DNA of 64,000 nt from Bryobacteraceae bacterium (GTDB lineage: Bacteria; Acidobacteriota; Terriglobia; Bryobacterales; Bryobacteraceae): the NCBI GenBank assembly GCA_025928545.1, contig JAICJH010000024.1:1-64000 (forward strand). The letters run 5' to 3'. The notes beneath the pieces were generated by a model that was given only the letters and a program-made list of their open reading frames with translations, had not been told where the DNA came from and did no database searches. The position numbers were made by a program, and so were the translations under genes. Positions 16,015-24,090 of this stretch are shown piece after piece (position 1 is the first letter of the stretch; each line of letters opens with the position of its first letter).

Positions 16015-16071
16015 GGGCGGCGCAGCATAAAACGCATTACAAATTGACAAACGAAAGAGGAGACAAAGACT

Positions 16072-16170
16072 ATGAGCGGAACAATTTTGCAGGGTGGACT
16101 TTGGGTAATTGCAGGACTGCTGCTGACACTGTTGATCGTCCGTCGCGGCAAACGCAAAGCGCGGAGCTAA
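16072..16170 (+). CDS. Small single-helix membrane protein B
   Basis: 32 codons: MSGTILQGG, a hydrophobic helix LWVIAGLLLTLLIV and a basic tail RRGKRKARS. AGAGGAGA lies just upstream of the ATG. Same size and topology as small protein A but no clear residue-by-residue similarity. It sits 70 bp before the alpha-toroid gene and in the same orientation. No known family. Confidence 0.55.
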   Translation: MSGTILQGGLWVIAGLLLTLLIVRRGKRKARS

Positions 16171-16240
16171 AGGTCGAAATGAGTCCTGGTGCGGCTCGGA
16201 CGCGTATTGTCCGGGAGTTTGTGAACACCGGCCTACAGAT

Positions 16241-17089
16241 ATGACCGACTGGAAAACCAGACAAAACGGCGATGGTGGATGGGCGTACAGCCGCGGCTGC
16301 TCGTGGACGGAACCCACGGCATTCGTGCTGCTCGCCCAGGCCACCATGACGCCGGACCGCGAAAGCTTCGTCAAAGGTGCACGTTTTTTGAAATCGATCG
16401 CCCGGCCGGATGGAGGCTTCAGTCCGCAACCGGGCGTGGAAGAGAGCACGTGGGTAACGGCTCTGGTGGCGTTGTTGCCGGAGGATGCGGTAAACGAGCA
16501 GCAGCGTCGCCAGGCCATCGACTGGCTCAAAACACGGACCGGGAGGGAGTCGGGCTGGTATTACAAATTGAAGGTCAGACTTGGCGGAGGTAAGGACGAA
16601 TTTCCGGAGGGCTGGCCCTGGTTTCCAGGGGCGGCGGCGTGGGTGATTCCGACTTCACTTGGAATCCTCGCGTTTGAGCGGGCGATCCGGCGCAACCACC
16701 CGGAAGCAGACGTTCTGCGCCAGAGAGTTCTGGAGGGCCGGAGATTCCTGCTGGCGCGCATGTGCGCCGATGGCGGATGGAATCACGGCTCGAACCGCGC
16801 GCTGGGACGTGACGGCGATTCGTATCCGGAGACGACAGGTATTGCCATGCTTGCCCTGGGCGGCCTGAAAAATTCGAAAGAAGCTGGCGCGCAGCTGGAG
16901 CGCGCGAAAGCAGCGGCACGAAAACATTTGGGCGAATGCCGTGCTGCCGAGGGGATCGCGTGGCTGCGCATGGGATTGGCTGCGCACGGCGAGCAGACTC
17001 AGCCCGCGGTGGAACCCGTGTGCCGGACAAATATGGATCAGGCGCTGATAACGCTGGCATCGGCGGCGCGGAATCCGCTGTTGGCATGA
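16241..17089 (+). CDS. Prenyltransferase/squalene-cyclase-like alpha-toroid protein
   Basis: 282 residues with repeated QxGDGGW-type motifs: QNGDGGWAYS near the N terminus, RPDGGFSPQPG near 60, and CADGGWNHGSN near 180. These match the repeats of terpenoid cyclases and prenyltransferase beta subunits, which form an alpha/alpha barrel. The acidic DxDD motif of squalene-hopene cyclase is not visible and the length is under half of that enzyme, so it is probably not a cyclase. No signal peptide. It precedes a Tat-exported DUF362 protein in the same row, so the two may act together (inference). Confidence 0.7.
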   Translation: MTDWKTRQNGDGGWAYSRGCSWTEPTAFVLLAQATMTPDRESFVKGARFLKSIARPDGGFSPQPGVEESTWVTALVALLPEDAVNEQQRRQAIDWLKTRTGRESGWYYKLKVRLGGGKDEFPEGWPWFPGAAAWVIPTSLGILAFERAIRRNHPEADVLRQRVLEGRRFLLARMCADGGWNHGSNRALGRDGDSYPETTGIAMLALGGLKNSKEAGAQLERAKAAARKHLGECRAAEGIAWLRMGLAAHGEQTQPAVEPVCRTNMDQALITLASAARNPLLA

Positions 17090-17098
17090 GGAGAAATC

Positions 17099-17176
17099 AT
17101 GACACCCTTTCCTTACGACTGGCCGGAACGCGCACCGATTCCAATCACGCCGAAAAGATCGCTGGCACACATATGA
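17099..17176 (+). CDS. 25-codon ORF coupled to the DUF362 gene
   Basis: A GAGGAGA ribosome-binding site lies six bases before an ATG; the product has 25 residues (MTPFPYDWPERAPIPITPK, then RSLAHI) and its TGA overlaps the ATGATG start of the following gene. The Pro-rich, Trp-containing sequence is not a leader of known type. It could be a real short subunit or a translation-coupling device for the next gene. Support rests on the RBS and overlap only. Confidence 0.4.
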   Translation: MTPFPYDWPERAPIPITPKRSLAHI

Positions 17177-18144
17177 TGAAAAAGAATTCGCATCCCACCA
17201 GACGGGAAATGCTGGTCGCCACGGCCGCGGGCGCGACTCTGCTGCAATGCGGGCACACGGCGCGAACGTTTCCTGTCGGTAATATTTCCGTGGTCAAAGC
17301 GCCTGGCTACAACATGGACGTGTATGACACCGTCTACCGGATGATTGCCGATCACAACCTGAACGTGCGAGGCAAACGCATCGTACTGAAACCGAATCTG
17401 GTGGAGTACGACGCCCACACTTCCATCAATACACACCCAATGATTGTGCATGCGGTGTTCGAAGCCTTCCTGAAACTCGGCGCCGGCGACGTCCGGATCG
17501 CCGAAGGCCCGGGCCACAGGCGGGGCACGCTCGATCTGGCGGACGCTGCCGGATATTTCAGCACAGTGGCGAAATTCGAGGATTCGTTTACCGATCTCAA
17601 TACCGACGCGGTCGCCAAACGAAAGATCCCGAATCCGCTTTCACAGCTGGATTCACTTTATCTGCCGCACACCGTGCTCGACTGCGATCTGCTGGTGTCC
17701 GTGGCCAAGATGAAGACGCATCATTGGGCCGGCGCCACGCTTTCGATGAAGAATCTGTTCGGGTTGGTTCCAGGTGCGGTTTACGGATGGCCGAAGAACG
17801 TGCTGCACTGGGCCGGAATTCCGGAATCGATCGTGGATCTGCACCATTTGTTTCCGAAGCAGTTCGCGATAGTGGATGGTGTTATTGGAATGGAAGGCAA
17901 TGGGCCGATTCAGGGCACCCCGAAATACGCGGGAGTGCTGGTGGCAGGCCGCGATCCCGCGGGGGTTGATGCGACGTGCTGCCGGGTGATGGGCATCGAC
18001 CCGACGCAGATCGAATACCTGAAGCTGGCTCGCGGCGTGGAGAACCTGGGAGAAGGCGCGTTTCGCCAGACCGGGGAAAACATCCGATCGGTCAGGACCG
18101 ATTTCCAGTTAGTGGATGAGTGGAAGCAGATTCGGGCGGCTTAG
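17173..18144 (+). CDS. Tat-exported DUF362 protein
   Basis: 323 residues from the ATG at 17173, which gives an N terminus TRREMLVATAAGATLLQCGH: a twin-arginine signal ending in a lipobox-like Cys. The remainder is a DUF362 domain with VRGKRIVLKPNLVEY, LLVSVAKMKTHHWAGATLS and MKNLFGLVPGAVYGWPK. DUF362 proteins are often found beside ferredoxin-like or iron-sulphur proteins; this one has no Cys cluster of its own. The ORF remains open upstream to 16936, but that part would overlap the toroid gene and has no signal. The start overlaps the 25-codon ORF stop. Confidence 0.85.
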   Translation: MMKKNSHPTRREMLVATAAGATLLQCGHTARTFPVGNISVVKAPGYNMDVYDTVYRMIADHNLNVRGKRIVLKPNLVEYDAHTSINTHPMIVHAVFEAFLKLGAGDVRIAEGPGHRRGTLDLADAAGYFSTVAKFEDSFTDLNTDAVAKRKIPNPLSQLDSLYLPHTVLDCDLLVSVAKMKTHHWAGATLSMKNLFGLVPGAVYGWPKNVLHWAGIPESIVDLHHLFPKQFAIVDGVIGMEGNGPIQGTPKYAGVLVAGRDPAGVDATCCRVMGIDPTQIEYLKLARGVENLGEGAFRQTGENIRSVRTDFQLVDEWKQIRAA

Positions 18145-18570
18145 GAATCTGGCTCTGCGTGCGCTGTTTCAGACGGATCTACAAAGCGTGCGGCATTCAT
18201 GTTCGGCGACATGAGTATCGTACGCCTCTTTGGCACTGCCGCATTCCACGACAGAGGCGTGAAGCAGCATGTATATCTCATGGTCGCAGGGAAAGCGCGC
18301 GCGCGAAAACTCAATCGTGAGTTCCGAATGCCGACGGGTTGCGTCGGCGTATTTTCCTAACAGAATGGTTCTGGTCTGACAAAAAGTTGCTAACACAAAA
18401 AGCAAGTTTAGGTCGTTGACCGGGATCAGGGAAACTGGCAGTTGTTCCAGTTCGCGACAGCGATTCTTCGTCTGAAAATACAGCGGAAGTGATATTCTTT
18501 GCGCGATTCCTGGGAGAAGACCCGAACCAATCTACCGGTTGAAATCCGCATATTCCGGCCCTCCAGTACG
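18145..18570. other. Intergenic region, no convincing gene
   Basis: About 430 bp between the DUF362 gene and the next promoter. A perfect seven-base hairpin (GCCGACG, loop GGTTG, CGTCGGC) at 18330-18348 is followed by GTATTTT and could terminate the upstream operon. A 78-codon reading frame runs on the minus strand at 18169-18405; it has no recognisable family or ribosome-binding site and I do not call it. Confidence 0.4.
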
Positions 18571-18615
18571 ATACTTAAGTATAAACTTGACTATTATGCA
18601 GCCCTCCGATATAGT
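18571..18615 (+). promoter_or_regulatory. Sigma-70-like promoter with palindromic operator for the SRPBCC-ArsR operon
   Basis: TTGACT (18587-18592) and TATAGT (18610-18615) are 17 bp apart, close to the sigma-70 consensus. A perfect 12-bp palindrome, ATACTTAAGTAT, lies at 18571-18582, four bases upstream of the -35. ArsR-family dimers bind such short AT-rich palindromes, and an ArsR protein is encoded by this operon, so autoregulation is likely. Confidence 0.65.
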
Positions 18616-18666
18616 AAAGTTGTTGCTTAACTAATGAGCGACGAGAAAGCTCAGGAGAGACAAATA

Positions 18667-19137
18667 ATGAAACAGGAATCTGTGATTCACAATACGTTCG
18701 TGATCGAACGCAGCTTTTCGAAGACGCCGGCTCAGGTGTTTGCCGCTTTTTCAGATCCGGCCCAAAAACTACGCTGGTATGGTCAAAGCGAGAATCACGA
18801 TGTCGAGAAGTTCGAGATGGAGTTTCAAGTGGGTGGAGCGGAACATGTGCAGTATCGTTTCCGGGAAGGCACGCCCTTTCCAGGTGTGGCATTGACGAAC
18901 GACGGCCGTTATCTCGACATTGTGCCGGGGAGCAGAATTATTATGGAGTCGGCCATGGCAATTGGAGGCAAGAACGTGTCCGCCGTATTGGCGACGTTTG
19001 AATTTCTGGCTACGGCCCAGGGAACGACGCTGGTCTTCACACACCAGGGCGCCTTTCTGGAAGGCTCGGGTGGACCGGAGATGCGCGAACAGGGCTGGCG
19101 GAAACTTCTGGATAAGCTGGCGGCAGTACTGGTGTGA
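18667..19137 (+). CDS. SRPBCC (AHSA1-type) domain protein
   Basis: 156 residues from the ATG at 18667, chosen for the AGGAGA site nine bases upstream (an in-frame ATG at 18634 has none). It begins VIERSFSKTPAQVFAAFSDPAQKLRWYG, the standard entry of activator-of-Hsp90-like SRPBCC proteins, and continues with the FEMEFQVGGAEHVQYRF strand region and a C-terminal helix GWRKLLDKLAAVL. Such proteins bind hydrophobic ligands in a helix-grip cavity. Pairing with an ArsR regulator is very common in bacteria. Confidence 0.9.
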   Translation: MKQESVIHNTFVIERSFSKTPAQVFAAFSDPAQKLRWYGQSENHDVEKFEMEFQVGGAEHVQYRFREGTPFPGVALTNDGRYLDIVPGSRIIMESAMAIGGKNVSAVLATFEFLATAQGTTLVFTHQGAFLEGSGGPEMREQGWRKLLDKLAAVLV

Positions 19138-19147
19138 GAAGAGCAAC

Positions 19148-19477
19148 GTGAGCAAACGGAAAGTCGACGGCGTGTTCCACGCACTGGGCGATCCCACGCG
19201 GAGGAGAATTCTGGAGAGGCTCAGCCGGGGGCCGATATCGGTTTCGGCACTCGCTGAGCCGCTTGATATGACGCTGGCGGCCGTGGTGCAGCATCTCCAG
19301 GTGCTCGAAGACAGCGGCCTCGTCAGTACTCAAAAAACGGGGCGGATCAGAACCTGCAATCTCGAAGCCTCGGGTTTCGATATTGCCGCTGAATGGTTGC
19401 GCGACCACCGAAGTGTATGGGACCGGAGGTTACTCAGCCTTGGCGAATTGTTGGACGAACCCGAGGAACGGGAATAG
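19148..19477 (+). CDS. ArsR-family transcriptional regulator
   Basis: 109 residues from a GTG at 19148, ten bases after the SRPBCC stop. The winged HTH is plain: VFHALGDPTRRRILERLSRG, ISVSALAEPLDMTLAAVVQHL, LEDSGLVSTQKTGRIRTC. No ELCVCDL-type metal site is present, so it belongs with the SRPBCC-linked ArsR group rather than the metal sensors. It probably represses its own operon through the palindrome at 18571. The usual order is ArsR first; here it is second. Confidence 0.93.
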   Translation: MSKRKVDGVFHALGDPTRRRILERLSRGPISVSALAEPLDMTLAAVVQHLQVLEDSGLVSTQKTGRIRTCNLEASGFDIAAEWLRDHRSVWDRRLLSLGELLDEPEERE

Positions 19478-19483
19478 ACAACG

Positions 19484-19510
19484 GCCGGGCAGACTGTCGG
19501 GCTGCCCGGC
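19484..19510. terminator. Bidirectional terminator-like hairpin
   Basis: A perfect nine-base stem, GCCGGGCAG and CTGCCCGGC with a nine-base loop, lies six bases after the ArsR stop and 24 bp from the stop of the convergent oxidoreductase gene. It lacks a strong T run, but its position between convergent genes fits a shared terminator. Confidence 0.5.
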
Positions 19511-19533
19511 AAATCGCGATGCCCGAGGTTTTC

Positions 19534-21030
19534 TTAGCCGACCTTGAATGGCGGCTTCAGGAATTTATTCGCGTCCTTGTTGTTGGAAAAGACGCCTTTT
19601 TCCGCGTCCCACTCCAGCTTGCCATCCACCCGAAGAGAGATGACGCCGAGCAGCATCCATTCCACGAACGGCACAGCAACGTTGAAGTTGGAGCACGCCG
19701 AGTCGCCGCCTTTGCATGCGCGGATCCAATCCTGATAATGTCCGGGTGAGCGGGTCAGCAGAGGTTCCGGGAACCTGTAATTCTCCATCTTCTCTACCGC
19801 CGGGATGAGTCGGGTTTGCTCACCGTACGTGCCGGTTGTCATCATGCCTTTGTCGCCGATAAACAGACTGCCGTTGGGATCCGGAGCCTTGGCTTCCGGG
19901 GAGCGGGCGGCCTGGAATGTGTTCCAGTTGAAGACACTGCCGACAAAACCGCTGCGCGGCGCGGGCGGCGGTACGGGTTCGCCGGGTTTGCGCGCGGGGC
20001 GGGGAATCGAGGGCAGATCGCCCAGAAGTTCGCCTTCGGGAACGCCATCGATCTTCGGCGACGCCGTCATGCCGTCGTGCCAGAAGAGTTTGAGAGCGGG
20101 CATGTTACCCCGCGCAGGAAAATCGAATCGCACGATCGATTTTTTCGGATACATGAAGGTGCTGGCGCCTTCCTTCATGACACATTCCACGCTGGTGGGC
20201 GCGCCGAGCCGCAACGCGAGATTCGGCGCGCCGAGGATGTGACAGGCCATGTCGCCAATCGCGCCGCAGCCGAAATCGAAAAACCCGCGCCAGTTAAATG
20301 GCTGATAAAAGTTGCCGTACTTATTCGGATAACCGGCGCCACCGGAGGTGTAAGGGCGTTTTTCGGCGCTGCCCTGCCAAAGGTTCCAGTCGAGTGTGGC
20401 GGGAACGGCGTCTGGCGCGGGAATGGACGTCAGGCCCTGCGGCCACCAGGGGCGATCGGTCCACGCGTGGACCTCGGTGACGTTGCCTAACTGGCCGGAC
20501 CAGACAATCTCGGCCGCCTGCCGCGTACCTTCATTGGAATAGCCCTGATTGCCCATTTGGGTTGCGACCTTGTATTTCTGCGCCGTTTCCAGCATGAGAC
20601 GAGCTTCGGCCACCGTGTGCACGAGGGGCTTCTGCACATACACGTGCTTGCCGCGTTCCATACACGCGATGGCGGCCGTGGCGTGCATGAAATCGGGGAT
20701 GGTGACGATACAGGCATCGATATCTTTGCCTTTAGCGTCGAGCATCCGGCGGAAGTCCTTGAACTTCGGGGCGTCGGGATACTGCTTGTACTTGGCCGCT
20801 GCTTGTTTGTCGTCGACGTCGCAGAGCGCGACGATGTTTTCCATTTTGCAGCCGTCGATATCGCTGGAGGCCTTGCCGCCCGCGCCGATGGAGGCGATAT
20901 TCAGCTTTTCATTGGTTGACTTGTAGCCGGCCGCGGCCAACGAGGGAGTAGAGCCAAAACCGCGCGAAGGTATGGCTCCGGCGAGAAGCGATCCATAGAA
21001 AAAATAACGTCTGGAGAAATTTTGGCTCAT
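19534..21030 (-). CDS. Tat-exported Gfo/Idh/MocA-family oxidoreductase
   Basis: 498 residues. The N terminus has a twin-arginine signal (SRRYFFYGSLLAGAIPS). The NAD(P)-binding fold begins NIASIGAGGKASSD; the Gfo/Idh motif appears as GKHVYVQKPLVHT (Gln in place of the usual Glu before Lys-Pro). The C-terminal sheet domain contains RGFFDFGCGAIGDMACH, typical of acidobacterial and planctomycete members. These proteins oxidise or epimerise sugars or cyclitols; the substrate here is unknown. It is a single gene, convergent with the ArsR operon. Confidence 0.9.
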   Translation of the reverse strand: MSQNFSRRYFFYGSLLAGAIPSRGFGSTPSLAAAGYKSTNEKLNIASIGAGGKASSDIDGCKMENIVALCDVDDKQAAAKYKQYPDAPKFKDFRRMLDAKGKDIDACIVTIPDFMHATAAIACMERGKHVYVQKPLVHTVAEARLMLETAQKYKVATQMGNQGYSNEGTRQAAEIVWSGQLGNVTEVHAWTDRPWWPQGLTSIPAPDAVPATLDWNLWQGSAEKRPYTSGGAGYPNKYGNFYQPFNWRGFFDFGCGAIGDMACHILGAPNLALRLGAPTSVECVMKEGASTFMYPKKSIVRFDFPARGNMPALKLFWHDGMTASPKIDGVPEGELLGDLPSIPRPARKPGEPVPPPAPRSGFVGSVFNWNTFQAARSPEAKAPDPNGSLFIGDKGMMTTGTYGEQTRLIPAVEKMENYRFPEPLLTRSPGHYQDWIRACKGGDSACSNFNVAVPFVEWMLLGVISLRVDGKLEWDAEKGVFSNNKDANKFLKPPFKVG

Positions 21031-21353
21031 GGCGATTGACCTGCGTTACCGGAATTTCCGGGTCGCCATCATCATATAACGCCGGCAGGTGGCTCTGCTG
21101 TGCACATTACCAGTTTGCCCGCGCCGGGGTAGCGAACCTTGAGTGGCTTTCCGAAAGTCCTGAGTTCAGTCTCGAGACCGGCAGGAGTTCGGGCATAACC
21201 CGGAAACAACAAATAAGGAGCGCCGGGACCCCTGCGGAAACAGGGAATCGGATCGGACAATTGTGCGAATCCCGCAACCTGAAGTAACGCTGAAGTTTAG
21301 AGGAATCCTTGGTTTTTGGTCCGGCTTGGCCCGTCAAGTGCCAGTACAACGGC
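21031..21353. other. Intergenic region, no secure gene
   Basis: About 320 bp upstream of the oxidoreductase. A 62-codon reading frame on the minus strand (21072-21260) overlaps no other gene but has no family resemblance that I can name. The promoter of the oxidoreductase should lie at the left end. No repeat or RNA structure stood out. Confidence 0.35.
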
Positions 21354-21581
21354 ATGAGACGAAAACGTAACAAAGCACTTCACATCACAGACACGACGCC
21401 TTTGCCGGATGCCGTGGCAAAAGTGAAATCGGAAGAGCCGTTGCCCATCGTCATGGGTGAAATGGCCTTATGGGGAGCCGCAATGTCGGCGTTGATGATC
21501 CCGATCAGTATTATCGGGATACTGGCGTCTCCGGTAATCGCCGCAGGTAATCTTTTCCGGCGGGAGCCGGTAAGCGCCTGA
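21354..21581 (+). CDS. Small membrane protein
   Basis: 75 residues from the ATG at 21354: a basic N terminus (MRRKRNKALH), a soluble 25-residue stretch, and one or two membrane helices (MALWGAAMSALMIPISIIGILASPVIAAG) near the C terminus. The frame is open further upstream to 21309 without a signal. No known family and a weak ribosome-binding site; it is convergent with the BlaR1-like gene, ten bases apart. Confidence 0.45.
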   Translation: MRRKRNKALHITDTTPLPDAVAKVKSEEPLPIVMGEMALWGAAMSALMIPISIIGILASPVIAAGNLFRREPVSA

Positions 21582-21590
21582 TCCGTGCGT

Positions 21591-23666
21591 TTACGCCAGA
21601 CGGCGGAAGAGACGGAACACACCTTTAACGGCGCGAGCCAGCAGGTTTGTGTGCTTCGGTGCTGCCAACACCAATTCAGGAGTTGGCAGCATCACTCTTT
21701 CCGTAGCGCTGGCGATATGAAAATCGGCGGGTGGCAGGGCGGACATGCCAACTTTTTTCATCAGCTCGTCCAGCCCATCCGTGCCACCGTGGTACGCAGT
21801 GTAGTTTTCAACAAGCGTGTTCTCGGCGACGGTTTTCATTTCAGGAGCAAGAGCGCTGGGGCCCGTGATCGTCAGTGAACGTGCAAAGTCGTAGATCGCT
21901 TCCGAGTAACGCGTAAGTTCGTTGCTCGTGGCCATCTGCTGAAGGATCGTAGCGCCCAGCTGATAAGAGGTACCAGCGTCCTCCGGATCGACATCCAGAA
22001 CTTTTTTCAATTCAGATTCCGCGGTGTCGTAATCTTTTTCGGTTTGCGCGATGTACGCGAGGATGGTGTGAATCTGGAGAAGGTCGCGCGTGGAATCGTT
22101 CAGGTATTCATCGGAATGAGCGGCGAGCTGCTGGCCTGCTTTTTTCCCCGCGTCCAGGATCGCCGGATCGGTCTGGCCGTAGGCCGCGCCAAGTACGGCG
22201 AGTAGCGCGTGAGCGGTCATCACCGTGCGCTGCGTCTGGAGTTCGGAGACGGGGTAAAGTTGTTCCCATTCGCGGAGGAGATCGAGTTGCCTGACCGCGT
22301 CCTGTTCATTGTTGGCCGCCAGGCCGATAATTGATTCGCCTTTGTCTTTCCAGCCTGGTCCGATGCGTAACGGCGGCGGAGGGGCGGGCTGCAACGGGAC
22401 CGGAGCCGGAGTGACATTGGTTGTCGCAACCGCGGCCAGTTCGAAGGCCACGTTGATTTGTTCGGTGCCGGCGGGAGTGCCCGAATCAAAACGCATGGCG
22501 GTCGCCGATTTGACGGCTGCCTGACGAAGTTCGCGGGGGCCGCCAATGGCCCGCGCGCCGCTGACGGTTCCGAGTTCGTCAATATTTACCCGCACCGGAA
22601 CTGTTCCCTGAATGCCTTCAATCCGCGCGGATTCCGGATACTCCACAAGCGCGGGCGGAGCCGGGGCCGAACCGTTTGCGGGGCTTGAGTATGCCGCCAG
22701 GCAGACGATCGCGAGGCTGAGCGCGAGAAAACCCGCGAGACTCGAAGATCCATACTCAGGTGTTCGTTCGTTGTCCACTAGGCGGCGAATGCGGTATTCG
22801 AGCGGCGAACTGGCGATGCCGATTGTGGCCACCGAGAGACTGGGAGGCTGAACGCGCAATCGCTCAAGCGCCGTCAAAGCGCGCGCGTAACAGAGAGGGT
22901 TACCGGAGACGCGTACCGCGAGATCGTCACAACAGAGTTCCCGCTCGTCGCGTATACGGTTCGAGAGCCACCAGATGGCGGGGTGGTAAAACAGCACGGT
23001 TTCGATGACCGACTGCGCGATGTTCACAACATCGTCGTAACGGCGGAGGTGCGCGATTTCGTGCGCCAGAATGGCTTCGAGCTGATCCGGCGTCAGGTTG
23101 AGCAGGGTGGCGGCGGGGAAAAGAATGGCAGGCCGGAGCCAGCCGACAACACTGGGACCATCCGAATTAGCCGTGACCAGAACGCGGATGGCTCGCCGAG
23201 CTCCCATGCGCCGTGCGAGAGCGTTAGCGACGGCAAGGATCGAAGCGGCTGGAGGCGAAGCGAAGCGGCGCACTGACGACAGACTCGCGCTCAGGTATGC
23301 GAGGCGCATTGAAAAGAAGACGACCCCGAGAATCCAGAGTTTCAGGATCCAGGGTTGCGCGACCGACAGCCAGTGCTCGAAGGGGAGTGCGGTCGACGAT
23401 TGCGCGCCAGTCCACACGGCGCGTATCGTGAGAGTGATCGCGGCAGGCCCCGCGCTGGCGGACGCGAACGGATCATACAGAGCGATCGCGGTCACGACCG
23501 GCAGGGCTGCCAGAATCAGCAGCGCTCCACAACAAACCGCATAGCGGATCCGCGGATTCTGTTTTCGCAGGAAAAACATCGCCAGCGAGACGCAGAAAGC
23601 CACGAAAATCCCCTGCCAGATGAACTGGATCAGCGCGCTGCTGATCGCTTGTGCAACCGGCGTCAT
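21591..23666 (-). CDS. BlaR1-type M56 sensor peptidase with TonB-like and TPR domains
   Basis: 691 residues. Membrane helices lie at about 10-32, 43-63 and 105-122; the M56 metallopeptidase has H202-E203-I-A-H206 (AHEIAHLRRY) and a downstream RDERELCCDDLA that supplies the third zinc ligand. In BlaR1/MecR1 this cleaves the BlaI repressor on signal. Instead of the penicillin-binding sensor domain, a TonB-C-like domain (about 350-430, EYPESARIEGIQGTVPV) is followed by a TPR-type helical domain (about 450-650) that is clearly homologous to the protein at 24091-25404. The gene overlaps blaI by one base. The signal is therefore unlikely to be a beta-lactam (inference). Confidence 0.88.
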   Translation of the reverse strand: MTPVAQAISSALIQFIWQGIFVAFCVSLAMFFLRKQNPRIRYAVCCGALLILAALPVVTAIALYDPFASASAGPAAITLTIRAVWTGAQSSTALPFEHWLSVAQPWILKLWILGVVFFSMRLAYLSASLSSVRRFASPPAASILAVANALARRMGARRAIRVLVTANSDGPSVVGWLRPAILFPAATLLNLTPDQLEAILAHEIAHLRRYDDVVNIAQSVIETVLFYHPAIWWLSNRIRDERELCCDDLAVRVSGNPLCYARALTALERLRVQPPSLSVATIGIASSPLEYRIRRLVDNERTPEYGSSSLAGFLALSLAIVCLAAYSSPANGSAPAPPALVEYPESARIEGIQGTVPVRVNIDELGTVSGARAIGGPRELRQAAVKSATAMRFDSGTPAGTEQINVAFELAAVATTNVTPAPVPLQPAPPPPLRIGPGWKDKGESIIGLAANNEQDAVRQLDLLREWEQLYPVSELQTQRTVMTAHALLAVLGAAYGQTDPAILDAGKKAGQQLAAHSDEYLNDSTRDLLQIHTILAYIAQTEKDYDTAESELKKVLDVDPEDAGTSYQLGATILQQMATSNELTRYSEAIYDFARSLTITGPSALAPEMKTVAENTLVENYTAYHGGTDGLDELMKKVGMSALPPADFHIASATERVMLPTPELVLAAPKHTNLLARAVKGVFRLFRRLA

Positions 23667-24049
23667 TACTGCTGGTCCTCGATGCGGTCCAGAAGTTTTT
23701 CGACTTGTTTCAGGTCCTGGGCGGAGGTCTTCTTTTCCGACAGCGCCTGGAGCACCATGGCGCGGGTTGAGCCGCCGAACACACGGTCCAGCATGTGGCG
23801 AAGCAACTGGCGCTGGGTTTTGGCGCGCGGGTCTCGCGGGCGGTAGATCTGCGGCCGGACGGCTTCATCGCGCTCTACCAGTCCTTTCTCGGTCATGATC
23901 TGCATGACCTTCAGCACGTTTGTGTACCCGATGGGCTTTTCTTCGCTCAGCTTTCTCATGACAGCCCTCACAGAAAGGGGACCGTGTTCCCAGAGCACAC
24001 GAAGGATGCTGAGTTCTGCTTCTGTCGGCCGGGGGCGTTCGCTTGCCAT
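23666..24049 (-). CDS. blaI: BlaI/MecI-type transcriptional repressor
   Basis: 127 residues from the ATG at 24049 (MASERPRPTEAELSILRVLW). A longer reading from 24079 would place the start inside the promoter, so I reject it. The winged HTH includes VRAVMRKLSEEKPIGYTNVLKVMQ; the C-terminal dimerisation part follows. BlaI proteins repress palindromic operators and are cut by the BlaR1 peptidase; the cleavage region is the loop after the wing (RPQIYRPRDPR). The TAATG overlap with the downstream blaR1-type gene shows coupling. With promoters as drawn, the mRNA would have almost no 5' leader. Confidence 0.92.
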   Translation of the reverse strand: MASERPRPTEAELSILRVLWEHGPLSVRAVMRKLSEEKPIGYTNVLKVMQIMTEKGLVERDEAVRPQIYRPRDPRAKTQRQLLRHMLDRVFGGSTRAMVLQALSEKKTSAQDLKQVEKLLDRIEDQQ

Positions 24050-24056
24050 TGATTCG

Positions 24057-24084
24057 ATTATGACGATTTCGTTCGTCATGTCAA
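24057..24084 (-). promoter_or_regulatory. blaI-blaR1 promoter with overlapping BlaI operator
   Basis: On the minus strand TTGACA (24084-24079) and CATAAT (24062-24057) are 16 bp apart. The palindrome ATGACGA/TCGTCAT (24060-24079) fills the space between the hexamers. The same arrangement occurs at 25411-25438. A repressor bound here would block polymerase. The expected start of transcription is at or next to the ATG at 24049. Confidence 0.75.
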
Positions 24085-24090
24085 GGGGGG

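Noticed and set aside
15722-16030. Plus-strand ORF of 102 codons after tadC
   Set aside because: No recognisable family and it overlaps a small gene with a better ribosome-binding site; its composition looks random.
18169-18405. Minus-strand ORF of 78 codons in the gap after the DUF362 gene
   Set aside because: No ribosome-binding site, family or conserved motif seen.
21072-21260. Minus-strand ORF of 62 codons upstream of the oxidoreductase
   Set aside because: No family and no start signal; kept only as a note in the intergenic entry.
24050-24079. Upstream start for BlaI adding ten residues
   Set aside because: These codons lie within the promoter and operator, so they cannot be translated from the predicted transcript.
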